Source: Crambe crambe
Taxonomy: Eukaryota > Porifera > Demospongiae > Poecilosclerida > Crambeidae
Direction of reading: 5' to 3'
Assembly (NCBI GenBank): GCA_963924555.1
Contig: OZ004594.1
Location: 1,953,563-2,017,562 of the forward strand
Length of the DNA stretch: 64,000 bases
Positions 52,701-64,000 of the stretch are shown piece by piece. The translations under genes and the position numbers were made by a program. Each line of letters opens with the position of its first letter. Position 1 is the first letter of the stretch. Under the pieces are notes generated by a model, which was given only the letters and a program-made list of their open reading frames with translations, was not told the origin of the DNA and ran no database searches.

Positions 52701-55700
52701 ATGCTCGTTTTTTGTATTAAAGAACACAAATGATAAAAGCCCCGAGTATTTTAAATATTGTGGTACAATAATGTACAGATGTACTCGTCATGTGACAAGC
52801 ATTCCACCCAATCCTGGCTCCATTTAGTAAAGCAGTACTTTTGATATGTGTCCAAACATGTCCAGACATTATGTCAGGAGATTAAATTTCCAAATATAGG
52901 ACACTTTATCTAGCCTTGCGTATATCAATCTTGCTGTTCTGTCTGAGCTGCCCAGTCATCATTGTTTACAAGTTAGTAGTCACTTTCAGTAGTTTTTGAT
53001 CAGCTTCCTCGAATTTGGCATTTTGATAGAAAAACTGCCCTCATATGTTTCTTTGTGTATGATCTCTCTTCTTGAAAGTGGATTGAGTTCTTGTTTTCAA
53101 GACAGAGAGTGTGGTTGTTCAAACACTTCCTCTTTTAAATATTGCTTTGAAAGTGTTGGACTCTAGTAGTTGACATGCTTCCAGAATATTCCCTTTGGAA
53201 AAACTTTAATCCCTGAATCTGTTGTATATCAAGTGTGATATTAACCTCTAACATTCTGTTATGTGAATGGTTGCAACTTTTATAATACAAAATCCGTTAC
53301 TTGTCAAAGCTAAGTGCTAAACATTCAAGGTTAACAACAACGATCGTTCAAATTTTCATAATCGTGTGGGGGAATATTCAAAAATCGAATTATCACTACA
53401 CAATCACCAACAGAGGAGATGAGTAAGGGAGAAATCCTGCACACCAAAGTTTAAGTACGCAGATCCATGAGTGATCAGTTCAGTTCCCAACTGTCCACTG
53501 GCTTGGATAAACTGTCACTCTGTATATTAAGGTTGTATGCAAACATTCATGATGAGGGAGTGTGTTTGCTTTAAGACTCGGTGCGTGAGTGGCCCCGGTC
53601 TGCCCCTTGTTTTCAGTTGTGTGTATTGCCTTGTGGATATTAGCATATTCACATGTGTACCTAAGGACACAGCTCTCTGCTCCCCAAAACTTCCCATTCA
53701 CGATAAGCAAGTAAACAGACAATTGTGTATGAGTAGTACCACCACCAGCTGTTCGATATCGAGTGTGTGGGGGTCGTGGGAGGTTGACTGTAGAAAATTT
53801 TATGAGTGGTTGATTCTTTTTTTTCTATCTTTCAATTTAATGGAAGTATAGCAGAACCTCTAATATATAGAGAGAGAGGACACTCTAAAAAAAATAATTA
53901 TAAAAAAAAAAGAAGGAGGACAACCTGTCTACAAAAGATAAAATGCTGAGTCCCAATGTGTGTCCGGTTGTTCGGATGCTCCACTGTATGTATGTATGTA
54001 TGTATGTTGTGGTAGTGCTGGGACTTGGTGTTAAATGAGTTATGATAACGTGATGTGGTGACGGCTACTACAATTAGATTGCAGTCTCCTTAATTAGTGT
54101 TCTGTTGTAAAAAGGTCACTCGAGAAAGGTCACCCATCCAAGTATGCATTGTAGTTTCAGCCTACATATGTGTTGAGGTCACCTGGGGTCATTGAGTTAT
54201 TGGTCTCTGATGCCGTAGAATAGTAAAGAATGTAACATGCAATAGAATCACCAGTTATGTGTCATACATGGAATACGCACAATCACGATGTAATTCATGT
54301 TTCCTTTGAGGTCTTTATTTCACACTCAGTGCAAGGGCCATTCCGAATGTTTGCTCTTACCTTACACATGCCATTAGGACTGTAGTCGTCTAGTTTCTGA
54401 TTGGCTATAAAAGCTAGTCCATCTCCTCCTGATGGACACAAGGTGATAATGTTACATTCATTATGAACACACCGGGTTCAAGTATGTGACAAACTGGCAT
54501 TACGTAGACATGCTGTTTCCAAGGACACATAGGAATACATCAAGAGGGTAAAATCCCCCATCATTTACCAGTGTGATTAATCAAAGGAAGCCTCGGGCAA
54601 TCTCCCCATTGCCATTGTTCATAGTTTTTGATATGTCAATATCTCTGTATGAGCGTGTGTTAGAAATGAGATATTCAATTTGATTGGTCATTTGTTTCAG
54701 AGGTGAATCATAATGATGAAAAGTACATGGATTTAAATTTTAAAATTTTTTAGGGAGTCCACCTGTGTACCTTGGGACTGTATACATGCAAAGCATCACC
54801 GTTTTAATGGCCCTGTTAACAAGACATGATAAATCTACACAGGAGCTTTGAAATAACACTATGCGTATTATCAACATTATTCTTTCAGTCCGTCACAGTC
54901 CTATAATAATGGCTGGTGGTCACAGAGCAGCCACAGAGAATGTAAGTGGAGAATTTTGATGATTATTAACTTGGCTTTTTGAATCTTGAGCTTTCATGAC
55001 TAACCAGTTGACCAGAGAGAGAGAGAGAGATTTGACTCCAGCTACACAGAGAGAAAGAGGCTTCTGTACGTGACAGTGCACGACACTCATATTGACTCCA
55101 GCTGTGATCAACACACACTTCCTACTCTGTAGCATTGTCATTTACAAAGTTCCTGTATGTTTAATGGACTCCTGTCTCTGACAAGTCAGTTGATATGGCT
55201 GCACTACTATATTCAATTGGCACTGATATGCATGTCTTTGTACAAGTTTTGTTACTGATAGTGAGTACAGTAGAACCACTGTAATGGCGGACACTTTGAT
55301 ACTTAATAGAGAGGTTTTTCCACTCTTCAGAGATTCGATTAAGAGAGAGAGAGAGAGAGAGAGAGACCAGGTATTTGTGCATGGCTGTTGTCATCTAAGT
55401 ATGGTCGTGTGTGTGTGGTATAAACCAATGCATACTGTGTAGCATAAAAACTCATGGGTTAGTATTAATTACTCAATAATTTACCCCACGAAATTATGTA
55501 TCCCATTTTATTAATCTACTCTCTGAAATATGTATGGACATGTCTCTAAGCAGAACAGTGTCTACCTACTTTATCAGCACAAAATAAAAGCGTCCCGAGA
55601 CACTTTGGCTAAACTGTGTTAATTAAGACAAGAAGAAAGCCTTGCGAATAGCAACTCCCACTCGTCTTAACTAAACATCGAATAATATATACTGCATCAT

Positions 55701-58600
55701 TACCTGGTAAAGTGGCAAAAAAAAATAGCACTGTTACCCGGCAAAGTGGCGCAATTAGCCACTATTGCGGTATTAATTTTCCCCAGCAAGGTTTTGGTTG
55801 GCAGGCGCTAGGCTACTTGGATGTATCATTATGTCATAGTATCATTATCAGTAGGAACTTCCCCTTTTTGAAATACGATACTGTTCAAGAATTTGATGTT
55901 AGCAAATTCCTCAATACTGTTATGTGTGTGTGTGTTTTTATGCATACCTTCTCTGAGTCTGTTTGTCCAGATTGTGAAATATCTGTACTTGACTGTAAGC
56001 ATTTTCTATTCTTGCTGCCTGTGAAAGTGAGAGAAAGGAATTAAACAACAAAAAACCTCCGATATTTTATTAAGGAAGTGACAGTGAGTGATATTTGTGT
56101 TTGTGTGCTTTCATAGGCAGCGTATAGTCCATTGAAGTAATGTCTTATCAAATATGCTTTTATGAATTAGTCCCAAGTCATGCGTTCTATAACCAAATTT
56201 CAGCCTCAAGGCTACTAGTAATCATGAGTTATCAAGAGCTAAAGTATGCCATTTGTTTCAAACATCTGTCATGTGTTCTATGGTGGTTAGGCTATCTCTA
56301 CGCCAAATTTCCAGATCATGACCACTAGTAGTCATGAGTTATGGCGAGCCAAAGTCAAAAATGAATGCATCTAATATCTGATTTCTACGTTGGACGGTTA
56401 TAGATAATAACTGATTAACTGCTACACAGAATCACTTGAATGTATGTACTTACATATTATCTCTTCAGTCGCAACAGCTTCACAGAGTTCTGTACTGATT
56501 CGGACAAACATGAGGTCGACAAGGCCTTAATAACTTCCCACTATAGACGAACACAGAATATTCACTTAACCTCTTTCTCTCTCTCTTGGAGCTTGTCTCT
56601 CTTTTGTGGCCTGAATGGTTAGGGAAATGGGTTTCTGCCATTCATAGGCTTGAGTGTTTGTTGTTTTCCTTTTCTGTTGTCGTTGAAAACATCTTGTTGG
56701 CTAGCAAGTATAATCCTTCGTGGCTCCTTGTAACAGCAGATGTGTGGGGGGAGGAGGCATTCTCTCAACAGAATGAATGCACACACATACACAAAAAGAA
56801 TTTGGTAGTAAAGAATTTTTGCATCTTAATCACTGTACGACAGATCGACAGCAGATGTTTACTCATACCATATGCACAAAATGTCCTTTTGGTATCCTTC
56901 CCGGGAACCTTTTCTTATCCCAAAGTCTTGCATTATTAATGTTTTTGCCAACAGCTTCTGTTGGTCGGAGCTAGTGAGTAATCAGTGAAAGTCAATCAGC
57001 AGTGTGTGGTGCTTATGCATAATGTATACTTAATACATTAACAAAACAGAGAGAGTTTAGTAATCACTGAATGGTTGTTCTCCAAGAAGTGTTTCATTTA
57101 GTCTTCTTCTGCTGGTTTTCGAGCAACTGTTGATGCTTTAGAGTGATTAGTTTACCTTTGCTGTAATTAAAGCTCTTCCTGTGTAGAGATATTTACTTAT
57201 TAGGAACTTGGATAGCAGCTTTATATACAGCCTTACCTACCTACCTATGCTCTGAGGACACTGGTTCACTTTCAATCTTTACCTTTCTTTGGTTTGCTCC
57301 TTAACTAAGACCATTTCAATGCTCTAATTAAGGACTGAGAAATAAGGGTGTGTCCCTTTCTTCCCCATCCATATATGATCAAAGAATGTATTGTTATGGT
57401 ACAGCAGATTGCAGTGATCTTCCAACATGAAATCCAGAACAGCAAAACCAAAATTTACATAGTCTCCTTTCAAATGGCTTTGGAGTTGGGCTACTTGAAA
57501 GGAGGCTATGTAAATTTTTGGTTTTGGCTGTTTTGGATTTGTATTGCAAGACTGCAATCTGCTGTAACAGTAGGAGTCTTTGGGATTATATAAAGGGGCA
57601 TTCCCAGGTGCTCCCCCTTCAATTTACCCACGGGATTAAATCTATGTATCTTAGTGTATATTGTACCAAACCTTTTATTATGTCTCTGCACACTCGCACA
57701 CACAAGGCAGCCTTTTTTGTAGGAGTTTCAAGGTGACCTTTGTCCTTTATTATCAAAAGAAACAGCTGTGCAGTTGTGAACCCAAAGTACTGTATCTATT
57801 TTCTGATTGATCATCAGGTTGTATAGACATTACGTGTCTATAGTTTCGGAGTATGTGTATCACACACACGTGTGATGATGTATTCTCTAGTTTACTGAAC
57901 ATTAAGGTTTGAATAGCTCAAACGGCAAGTAATTACGTTTAGAAAAATGTGACTTACTAATGGTTGAGGACACATGATCCTGTCCGTAATGGTCAGTCAA
58001 TAGAACAACCACTTCTCTCTATAAAAGGGTCACTTGTAAACAAGTCTTCTATCTATCCAAAATAGTGCAAAAGTTCTTATTCAATAGGTAAAGAAATATT
58101 GAAGCAACAAACTCTCCAGCTGACGTGGAGCTTGCTTGAGAGGGGGCCTCTGGGGGAGGGGGGAAGAGGGGGGCATCTTGGGGGGCTTGCTAAATCGGCA
58201 CTAGTCATTATTTTGGGAACTGTTCTCTTTCTTAAGTATTGATAAGTATTGATAGGTGGAAACTATTAATATTGGCGACATCTGAAAATAGGATCAAATC
58301 TCTATGAAGGTTCCCCGAAATGATCTGCTCATTGATACTGCATTATTCTCAATACACACACACCACCTTCTCCCTGCAGCTGTTAATTTTTTCTGTTTTT
58401 TTAACTTTTTTTCTCTCATCATACACACACACAACACACCCACCACTCTCTCCCTCCTGCAGCTGTGAATAAGAAACTTCCAGTCTCAAAAGATATTGGC
58501 AACAGGTGGCAACAGCAGCCCCACCCCTCCACCCCCACTACCCCTTCCCCGTCCTCCACCGGCACCAACCCCTCACAATACTCCACCGTCACATCGCAGC

Positions 58601-58635
<35 letters not shown>

Positions 58636-61600
58636 CCAACTCACTTTAGCAACAGTAATTCCCTCCACCAGAAACCACAGCAGCACTTCTCTCAGAGCTC
58701 GAACACCAGTCAAATAAAAATCCAAGGAACCACCACTGCGGCAACCTCTATGTATGCAGCAGCTGCAACAAGCACCAATCACCACACCCACCATGGATCC
58801 TACGACAGTATGTTTCACCGACAACACTCTAGCACCGCACCCTCTGGATATGGTCCACCAAGTAGTGGTAGTCGGACCAGGACAGGTAGTAGTAGCCTTC
58901 TCAGTGACGGGGGATGGTCCAAGGGCGTCCCGGAAAAGGGGAGTGGCTGGAGGAACACTACAGCAGGTATGGGGGAGTCGTCCTCATTATCATCGGGAAA
59001 CTGGGGTGGGAGCTCGGATGGAAACCTTGAAAGTAGCACAACTACTGGATCAGGGTGGGGGGAGTTGCCGAAAACGTCTAATAGTGAAGGCAACATGGAA
59101 GGAAATGGATGGCTCCCTTCCTCGAGTGGTGAAGACAGTGGTGGTAATGGTAGTAGAGGAAGTGGAAATAATCAATCAGATGGGTGGCAAGAAAGCTCGT
59201 TGAAGCAGGGACATCCTCGCAATGATAAGGCAATGTGGGATGGGGAAGAGAGCGGACGTCAGAGTCCTGGTGGTTTGGTTATGGGGTCATCCAGAGGAGA
59301 AGTGAAGCAAAATGGGATGAACTCAAAGGGGATATCCCCATCATCAAACGGTATCTCATCGTGGGGTGCTAACAAGTCATCTGGAGACATGATGGGCAAT
59401 AATTGGAATATAGAAAACTCGGGTAGAGTGGATGGTAACCACGTTTGCTCTCCACCAAGTGATGATAATTCGAACATGAGTGGTGGCGACGGCAGTTCCA
59501 ATGAACGAGGGAAACAGGAAATGGGTGCAGAATGGGAATGGGACAAAGCTTCCCTCTCCAGTAACGAACATGACACTCGTAGTCTCCCCCTCGGACAAGA
59601 TGGCAACAGACCAGTTGCTACATCCCCTGCATTCTTCAGTTCCCACGACTACTCTTCCCTTGAGAACAGCAGAAACAGCAGTCGAAATGAAACACATCCA
59701 TCTGGCAATTTCTCAAGCTCATATGACGGTAATGTGATCACTTCGGACAGTATGGAGAACCTTGGTGGATTCGAATCCTCCTATATGCACGCCTCCCCCC
59801 GTAATGGTGCAGGGACGCCAATTCAGGGGGTACATTCAGGGGGGCGAGGGACCCCCACACAGAGTAACCGAACTGCTGAAGGAGGTGGTGAAAACTGTTG
59901 GAGGAGGAAAGTAGGAAGTACTTCTTCTTTGAACAGTGTGGGAAGTGGCTCCAGTTGGAAAGGATCCGGAGGAGAAACTAGAAATGGTGGAGCTGGAAAC
60001 TTTCAGAGTAAGACCAACAGTCCCAGAAAGTCTGGAAGGTGAGTGAGTTTTGAGATTGGTATACGGTAGAGCCTAGTTATACAGTAATGGTCTGAACAGA
60101 GTTAATACTTGTGTGTGTAGAAGACACACTACAGGGGCTAATACAAAGCCCGAAGGGGTCCAGGGGGCAGGATTTTCATACAGCGGAGGGGGAAAAGGGA
60201 CCTCTGATTGAAATCCCCCCCCCCCGAACCAATTACTGAATGTGTCTTTAAAATCTCTATGTAGCACATTTTTCTCCTCACACAAGCACGCCCTCCCTCC
60301 CCCCCTCTATCCAAATTCCTGTATGAAACCCCGCCCATCCTTCAAATTAATCCTTCACCATGGCCATAGGATAGGCTACATTATCTGAATTGAACCCTTC
60401 CCTTTTGAATATGCTAAATCTGTCCTTACATACTATGAGCCTGTAATAGGAGATCTTATCCTACGTGATTCATAACTGTGGTTAGAAGTGTTCTTGCTGT
60501 CTTGACCCTATAACTTTGTTACTAGGGATTCTAGATTTGAACAACGGAGTCATAACGATGAAAGCACTTCTGGGAACACCCCTACTTCTGCATCGAACGG
60601 CAGCTACAACTCGGGGATGACCAAGAATCCTCGAAAACCGAAGAAATCAATGCAAGATCTGGAGGAGGGCCTGGACTCCCTCAACTACAAACCAAGTGGG
60701 TGGGGTAGACTGCCCAGTCCGAAACCAACAGATCTGGACAATTACAATGGCACGGAGGTGTGGGGGGTGCCTCCTGATGACTTGGCCAGGCAGATGAGAG
60801 AAAAATCCAGAACAAGTCATTCATCCTCTTCTGCTGACGTTGGTGAGTGTGATGTGCATATAATTATATTGGTGGATGTAGCTATAATAATGGTTGAGCC
60901 AATGCATTAAGAACACTGCAGAATGCGAGCAATCTTTGTGAACCTCTCTTGTAATACTCCAGCTACGCCACTGCTTTAACTACATAGCTTGTTTGTGTCT
61001 TTTTTGGATGTTGTTAAAGTGATATTATGAATATTGATGAAGTAAAGAAGCAATTTTGGGGATGATTTTAATATGCATTTGGTTTCAATTTGAGTTGATA
61101 CACGATATTATTATACTGTCCATGCATCCATTCACTTCCTGTTTTTCAATCAGTGCTTTTTTTTTCCCCCTTCTGGTCGTTTCCTGTTGTATTTTGCAGG
61201 GCTCACAATAACAGTCAGTCACAGGACATTTTCCGGTCAATTTCTTCATTCGTCCGGTTATTTTCTGCCTTTGTCCGACCAATTTTTCTATTATAACTAT
61301 ACATTTAAAACTGCTATTAGATAATCATGTCCGGACAATAATAGAGTGGTATTGTGAGCCCTGATTTTGTATGGAAGTTCCTAGAATTTAAGATGAAAAT
61401 GGAAACTGTGTTATTGTATTCTATACTCTCAGGCTAATACTCCCCATGTTATCCAAGTCATATGTACATAAACACACTCTGCCTCTATACTTCCAAGGGC
61501 CAGGATCATATATACATGGACAAAATACTTACCATATCAAAATTCTCAAGTAGGCGCTAATGGAAGGGGTTTTCCCAGTGAGCAGGACTTCCCTTCAAAT

Positions 61601-64000
61601 ATTTAATTTGTCACTCAAGGATATTGTACTACTACGTACCTGTATCATGTGACCTATCATGTGACCTAATATCATAGGTGGTTGGTCCGAGGGATCGACT
61701 CCCGGTTCCATGGGGCTTGGTGAGTGGGAAGAAACCAATTGGGGTAGAGAGAATGGAGGAAATTTGGGTCTCTCTGGCAAAAAGGTGAGTTTTCTATGCA
61801 GAGCTTGTTAAGGACACTCTCCTGGTAAAGTGTAGCTCATTGACCTTTTGGTTGTGTTCTTTTTCACGCAGGAAAGGCCATCTTTTTCGGAAGGAATATT
61901 ACAGCTGATGAAATTGGGAATTTCTGTGAGTGAAATGGTTAAATCTCCACCATGTTATAGTGTAGCAGCTGTATTGATCCATTGCATACTTCAGTATGAA
62001 TGCTTATCAATGCCCTAATCCCAGCTCTCTTTTTTTTTTCTTTCTTTTTTTCCTCATCAAACATGCTTCAAGGCGTATTAAGTAAATCTATGTTTCTGAT
62101 ATTTTGGAGCTGTCACATGTTATGTATGTACAGAGCATTTGCAATGCATCCTTTTAACTGTTGGTGTATTATGTGCAACACAACAAAATGACCGCCATTG
62201 GCATGCATGCAAACGCTCTATTACGATAACAATTACTGTGTGTGAATGTTCATTATTCCTGCAGAAATCCACTGCTGAAAAACTTCTCAAGAGTACGGGA
62301 AATGATGTTGAAATGGCCATGATTCTCTCGGCATCTGAGGACCCCAGCATCGATACTATTAACAGTTCTGGTCTGAAGAGCAATAAGAAGTATCCCGCTG
62401 TGCCCACCACTCTCAACATTGGGCCTCAGTTCACAGGCAGCTGCAGCAATGGTGGTAGTGTCTCTGGTCCTGCTATAACTCAGGACAGTGCAATGTTCAA
62501 CTTATTGGGTGGAATACAGAATCAGAACCAGACTGCTCAGTCTCAGTCCCAATCCCAAGTCAAGAACCAACTTAAGCTCCTTCAGATGCAGCAGCATCTC
62601 CTGCTCACACAACTTCAGATTGACAACAGTCAATCGGGCAATATTTCACTCCCTTTAAACCTCCAAAACTACCAGCAACTGCTGACTAAGCATCTTAGAC
62701 AGTTGCAAAACACCAAACAGGAGCTGAATCAGCAGATAAAGATGGCCGGCGGAAGAGGGAGTGGTAACATAGGGTCATCATCATCATCATCGAGTACAAC
62801 ACATCACCAGTTAAATTTCAAGCTCCAGCAAGTGAATCAAGCAATATTGCAGATAAACCAACAGCTTGCCCTATTGTCCAATCAGAAAGATTTAGCTGGG
62901 AGGACCCAACCAGATTCTGGACCTCTGGAGTCTCCTCTTATCGCACCACCTAATGCTTCACGTGGTAAAGGGTTCAACAGCAGCTTGAAGACAGGACCAG
63001 GAGGTATGTCTGGTCTAGGAAGGTCTCATTCGGTGAGTGAAGACATTCAAGAACCAAAAATGTTGGCATACAATTTGCAAGGCCTCTCTCTTGGTAGCAG
63101 TGGGAACTCGGTGAGCCAGTCTTCAGCTCGAAGTGTGTCGCGTCTTCATCAAATAATTTCAGGGTCTTCCAGTAGTGATGATTTAGTTGGAATGATAGGA
63201 GGGGGATCACAAGGCTCCTCCCCTTTTTCTCCTCCGCAGGAAAACAGTGGTGGCTCATCTCTGACAGGGTCAAGGAGTGACACCACTTCATCTTCTGGAG
63301 CAAGTGCTGGAGCAACCCCCACACTGTTCCACATGTCTGGCAAATCCTTCAACGACATTCCGGAATTCAAACCTGGCGTGCCATGGCAGCCCAGATCCCA
63401 GGCCACAGAGCCAGCGCAGCTGTATTCCAGGCAAAACTCAGTCCCTTCTGGTGGTGGTGATGCCGCAATGTTTGACACAAACTTCTCCCCCGTGGTTCCT
63501 CAGTCGCCTATCATTTCTAACCTTTCCACACCCATGCTCGGAGGAAACCAGCTGTCTTCGCAATCAAAGCCTTTCATTGGTGGTCCTACTCCTAAATACA
63601 CACGTTCAAACAGCACAGGAAGTGGGTTGTACCGAGGAGGAGGAGGAGGAAATGGAAGTGGAAATGGTTTCATGGGTAGTAAAAGAGGGATGTCACCTTC
63701 TGTTAATAAATACATTCATTACCCTCCTCGTGTGGAGAGCCGTCAAGGAACAGGAGGAGGAGGTGCTTGGAATAGCAGCAATAGCAGCCTCTCTTCGGAT
63801 AGCTCTGGAGGTTATCCCAGTTCTGGGCGTGTCCAGACACGTACTTACTACCCTGGTCGTTCTGCCATCCCCCCTGCCCAGTCCCCTATGGGAACCGGAT
63901 TTAGTGCGACCAATGATAGATCTCCTGGATGGAAACAACCACAGCAACCACTACCGCCACAACAACAACAACAACAACACCAAAAACAACAACAAATGTT
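47328..64000 (+). CDS. TNRC6: GW182/TNRC6 miRNA silencing scaffold (5' complete, 3' end outside window)
   Basis: Binds Argonaute through Trp motifs and recruits PABP and CCR4-NOT to silence mRNA in the cytoplasm. Exons, all in phase: 47328-47359, 47425-47518, 47763-47895, 49045-49131, 58463-60038, 60526-60842, 61678-61784, 61872-61925, 62265 to the edge (about 1378 codons). Basic N terminus, then HHEVPPRF, the EVPPRF motif also present near the N terminus of human TNRC6A, then a Lys-rich exon. A poly-Gln run (58600-58635) opens the GW region, with many Trp motifs (GGWSKG, GNWGGSS, SGWGELPK, ISSWGANK, SGWGRLPS, GEWEETNWG). A UBA-like domain spans the 61872 and 62265 exons (FSEGILQLMKLGIS, KLLKSTGNDVEMAMILSAS). 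A Gln-rich segment and an EFKPGVPW motif, as in vertebrate TNRC6, follow. The RRM and final silencing part should lie to the right. Confidence 0.93.
49670..49711. repeat. (TC)n microsatellite
   Basis: About 20 dinucleotide units in the long GW182 intron. Confidence 0.95.
53846..53990. mobile_element. Probable decayed pogo/Tigger-like MITE
   Basis: Left end GCAGAACCTCTAATA and right end GGATGCTCCACTGTATG resemble the 2504/13762 family; internal GAGGACA and ACAAAAGATAAAATGCTGAG match the internal words of the 40764 element. Ends are imperfect. Confidence 0.45.
56150..56350. repeat. Imperfect direct duplication in the GW182 intron
   Basis: CATGCGTTCTATAACC...ACTAGTAATCATGAGTTATC recurs as CATGTGTTCTATGGTG...ACTAGTAGTCATGAGTTATG about 120 bp later. 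Function unknown. Confidence 0.5.
57400..57566. mobile_element. 167-bp near-perfect foldback in the GW182 intron
   Basis: Left TACAGCAGATTGCAGT (57400-57415) is the exact reverse complement of the right end (57551-57566). Pairing continues inward with few mismatches to TTTACATAG and CTCCTTTCAA, leaving a loop of about 20 nt. Terminal TA on both sides fits a MITE; transcription of GW182 would make a long hairpin RNA. Confidence 0.85.
61197..61363. mobile_element. hAT-type MITE in a GW182 intron
   Basis: Perfect 14-bp terminal inverted repeats (CAGGGCTCACAATA), 167 bp long, flanked by the direct repeat ATTTTG (61191-61196, 61364-61369). The CAGGG terminus is typical of hAT elements; those normally make 8-bp target duplications, so two bases may have changed. 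Confidence 0.8.

Larger units (their letters stand above)
49132..58462 (+). other. 9.3-kb intron of GW182
   Basis: Flanking exons join in phase (G|CT). No exon of another gene could be supported. It holds a (TC)n tract, several degenerate element fragments and a 167-bp foldback (57400-57566). A 94-codon Cys-rich ATG frame (52543-52827) has no recognised relative and is probably chance. It is far longer than other introns here, so it may hold enhancers, an unseen microexon or alternative promoter, or a nested RNA gene. Confidence 0.6.

Noticed and set aside
52543-52827. 94-codon Cys-rich ATG frame in the GW182 intron
   Set aside because: No signal peptide, no recognised fold, no splice partners; length is within chance for AT-rich DNA.
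58496-59203. Alternative frames over the GW182 exon
   Set aside because: Shadows of the main frame, which carries the Gly-Trp motifs and joins in phase on both sides.
59765-59785. GGATTCGAATCC resembling a tRNA T-arm
   Set aside because: It lies in the GW182 coding exon with no cloverleaf around it.

Overview
The window is animal nuclear DNA: multi-exon genes with GT-AG introns, AT-rich intergenic DNA, many short inverted-repeat elements and microsatellites. Single-copy metazoan genes (FBXW7, GW182/TNRC6, CHTF18, ALG1, heparanase), together with SRCR receptors and an ankyrin-Roc-COR-Death protein, short introns and tight gene spacing, suggest a sponge, probably a demosponge of the Amphimedon type. 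That assignment is inference. I saw no bacterial operons, CRISPR arrays, rRNA, convincing tRNA genes, or retroviral, LTR or Polinton-like elements.

Layout. 1-3.7 kb: a minus-strand SRCR receptor cluster, with a truncated gene A, a decayed copy and a transmembrane gene B. 4.0-8.3 kb: ALG1 (minus). 9.7-16.1 kb: FBXW7 (plus), complete in 16 coding exons with a 583-residue product. 14.5-27.6 kb: a tandem duplication of about 6 kb. Its unit is the 3' part of FBXW7 plus an ankyrin-Roc-COR-Death gene. In the left unit FBXW7 is intact and the ankyrin gene is broken. In the right unit the FBXW7 tail is broken and the ankyrin gene is intact. 29.8-33.4 kb: heparanase (plus). 34.0-37.6 kb: a minus-strand gene that I read as RUN-PDZ-PTB, 478 residues, with all 12 exon phases closing. 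37.7-38.9 kb: an intronless GH27 alpha-galactosidase in divergent orientation. 39.1-45.8 kb: CHTF18/CTF18 (plus), 24 exons and 1093 residues. 47.3 kb to the end: GW182/TNRC6 (plus), complete at its 5' end and leaving the window before its C-terminal silencing region. It has a 9.3-kb intron.

Functions are mostly unrelated housekeeping: N-glycan assembly, SCF ubiquitin ligase substrate choice, heparan sulfate breakdown, clamp loading and miRNA silencing. Two blocks look like fast-evolving recognition or signalling repertoire: the SRCR cluster and the duplicated ankyrin-Roc-Death gene. Points that stand out are the stop-start uORF before GW182, the RUN-PDZ-PTB architecture, the reciprocal decay of the duplicated block, long hairpins inside introns (one in GW182 itself), and an FBXW7 intron built from copies of its own splice donor.
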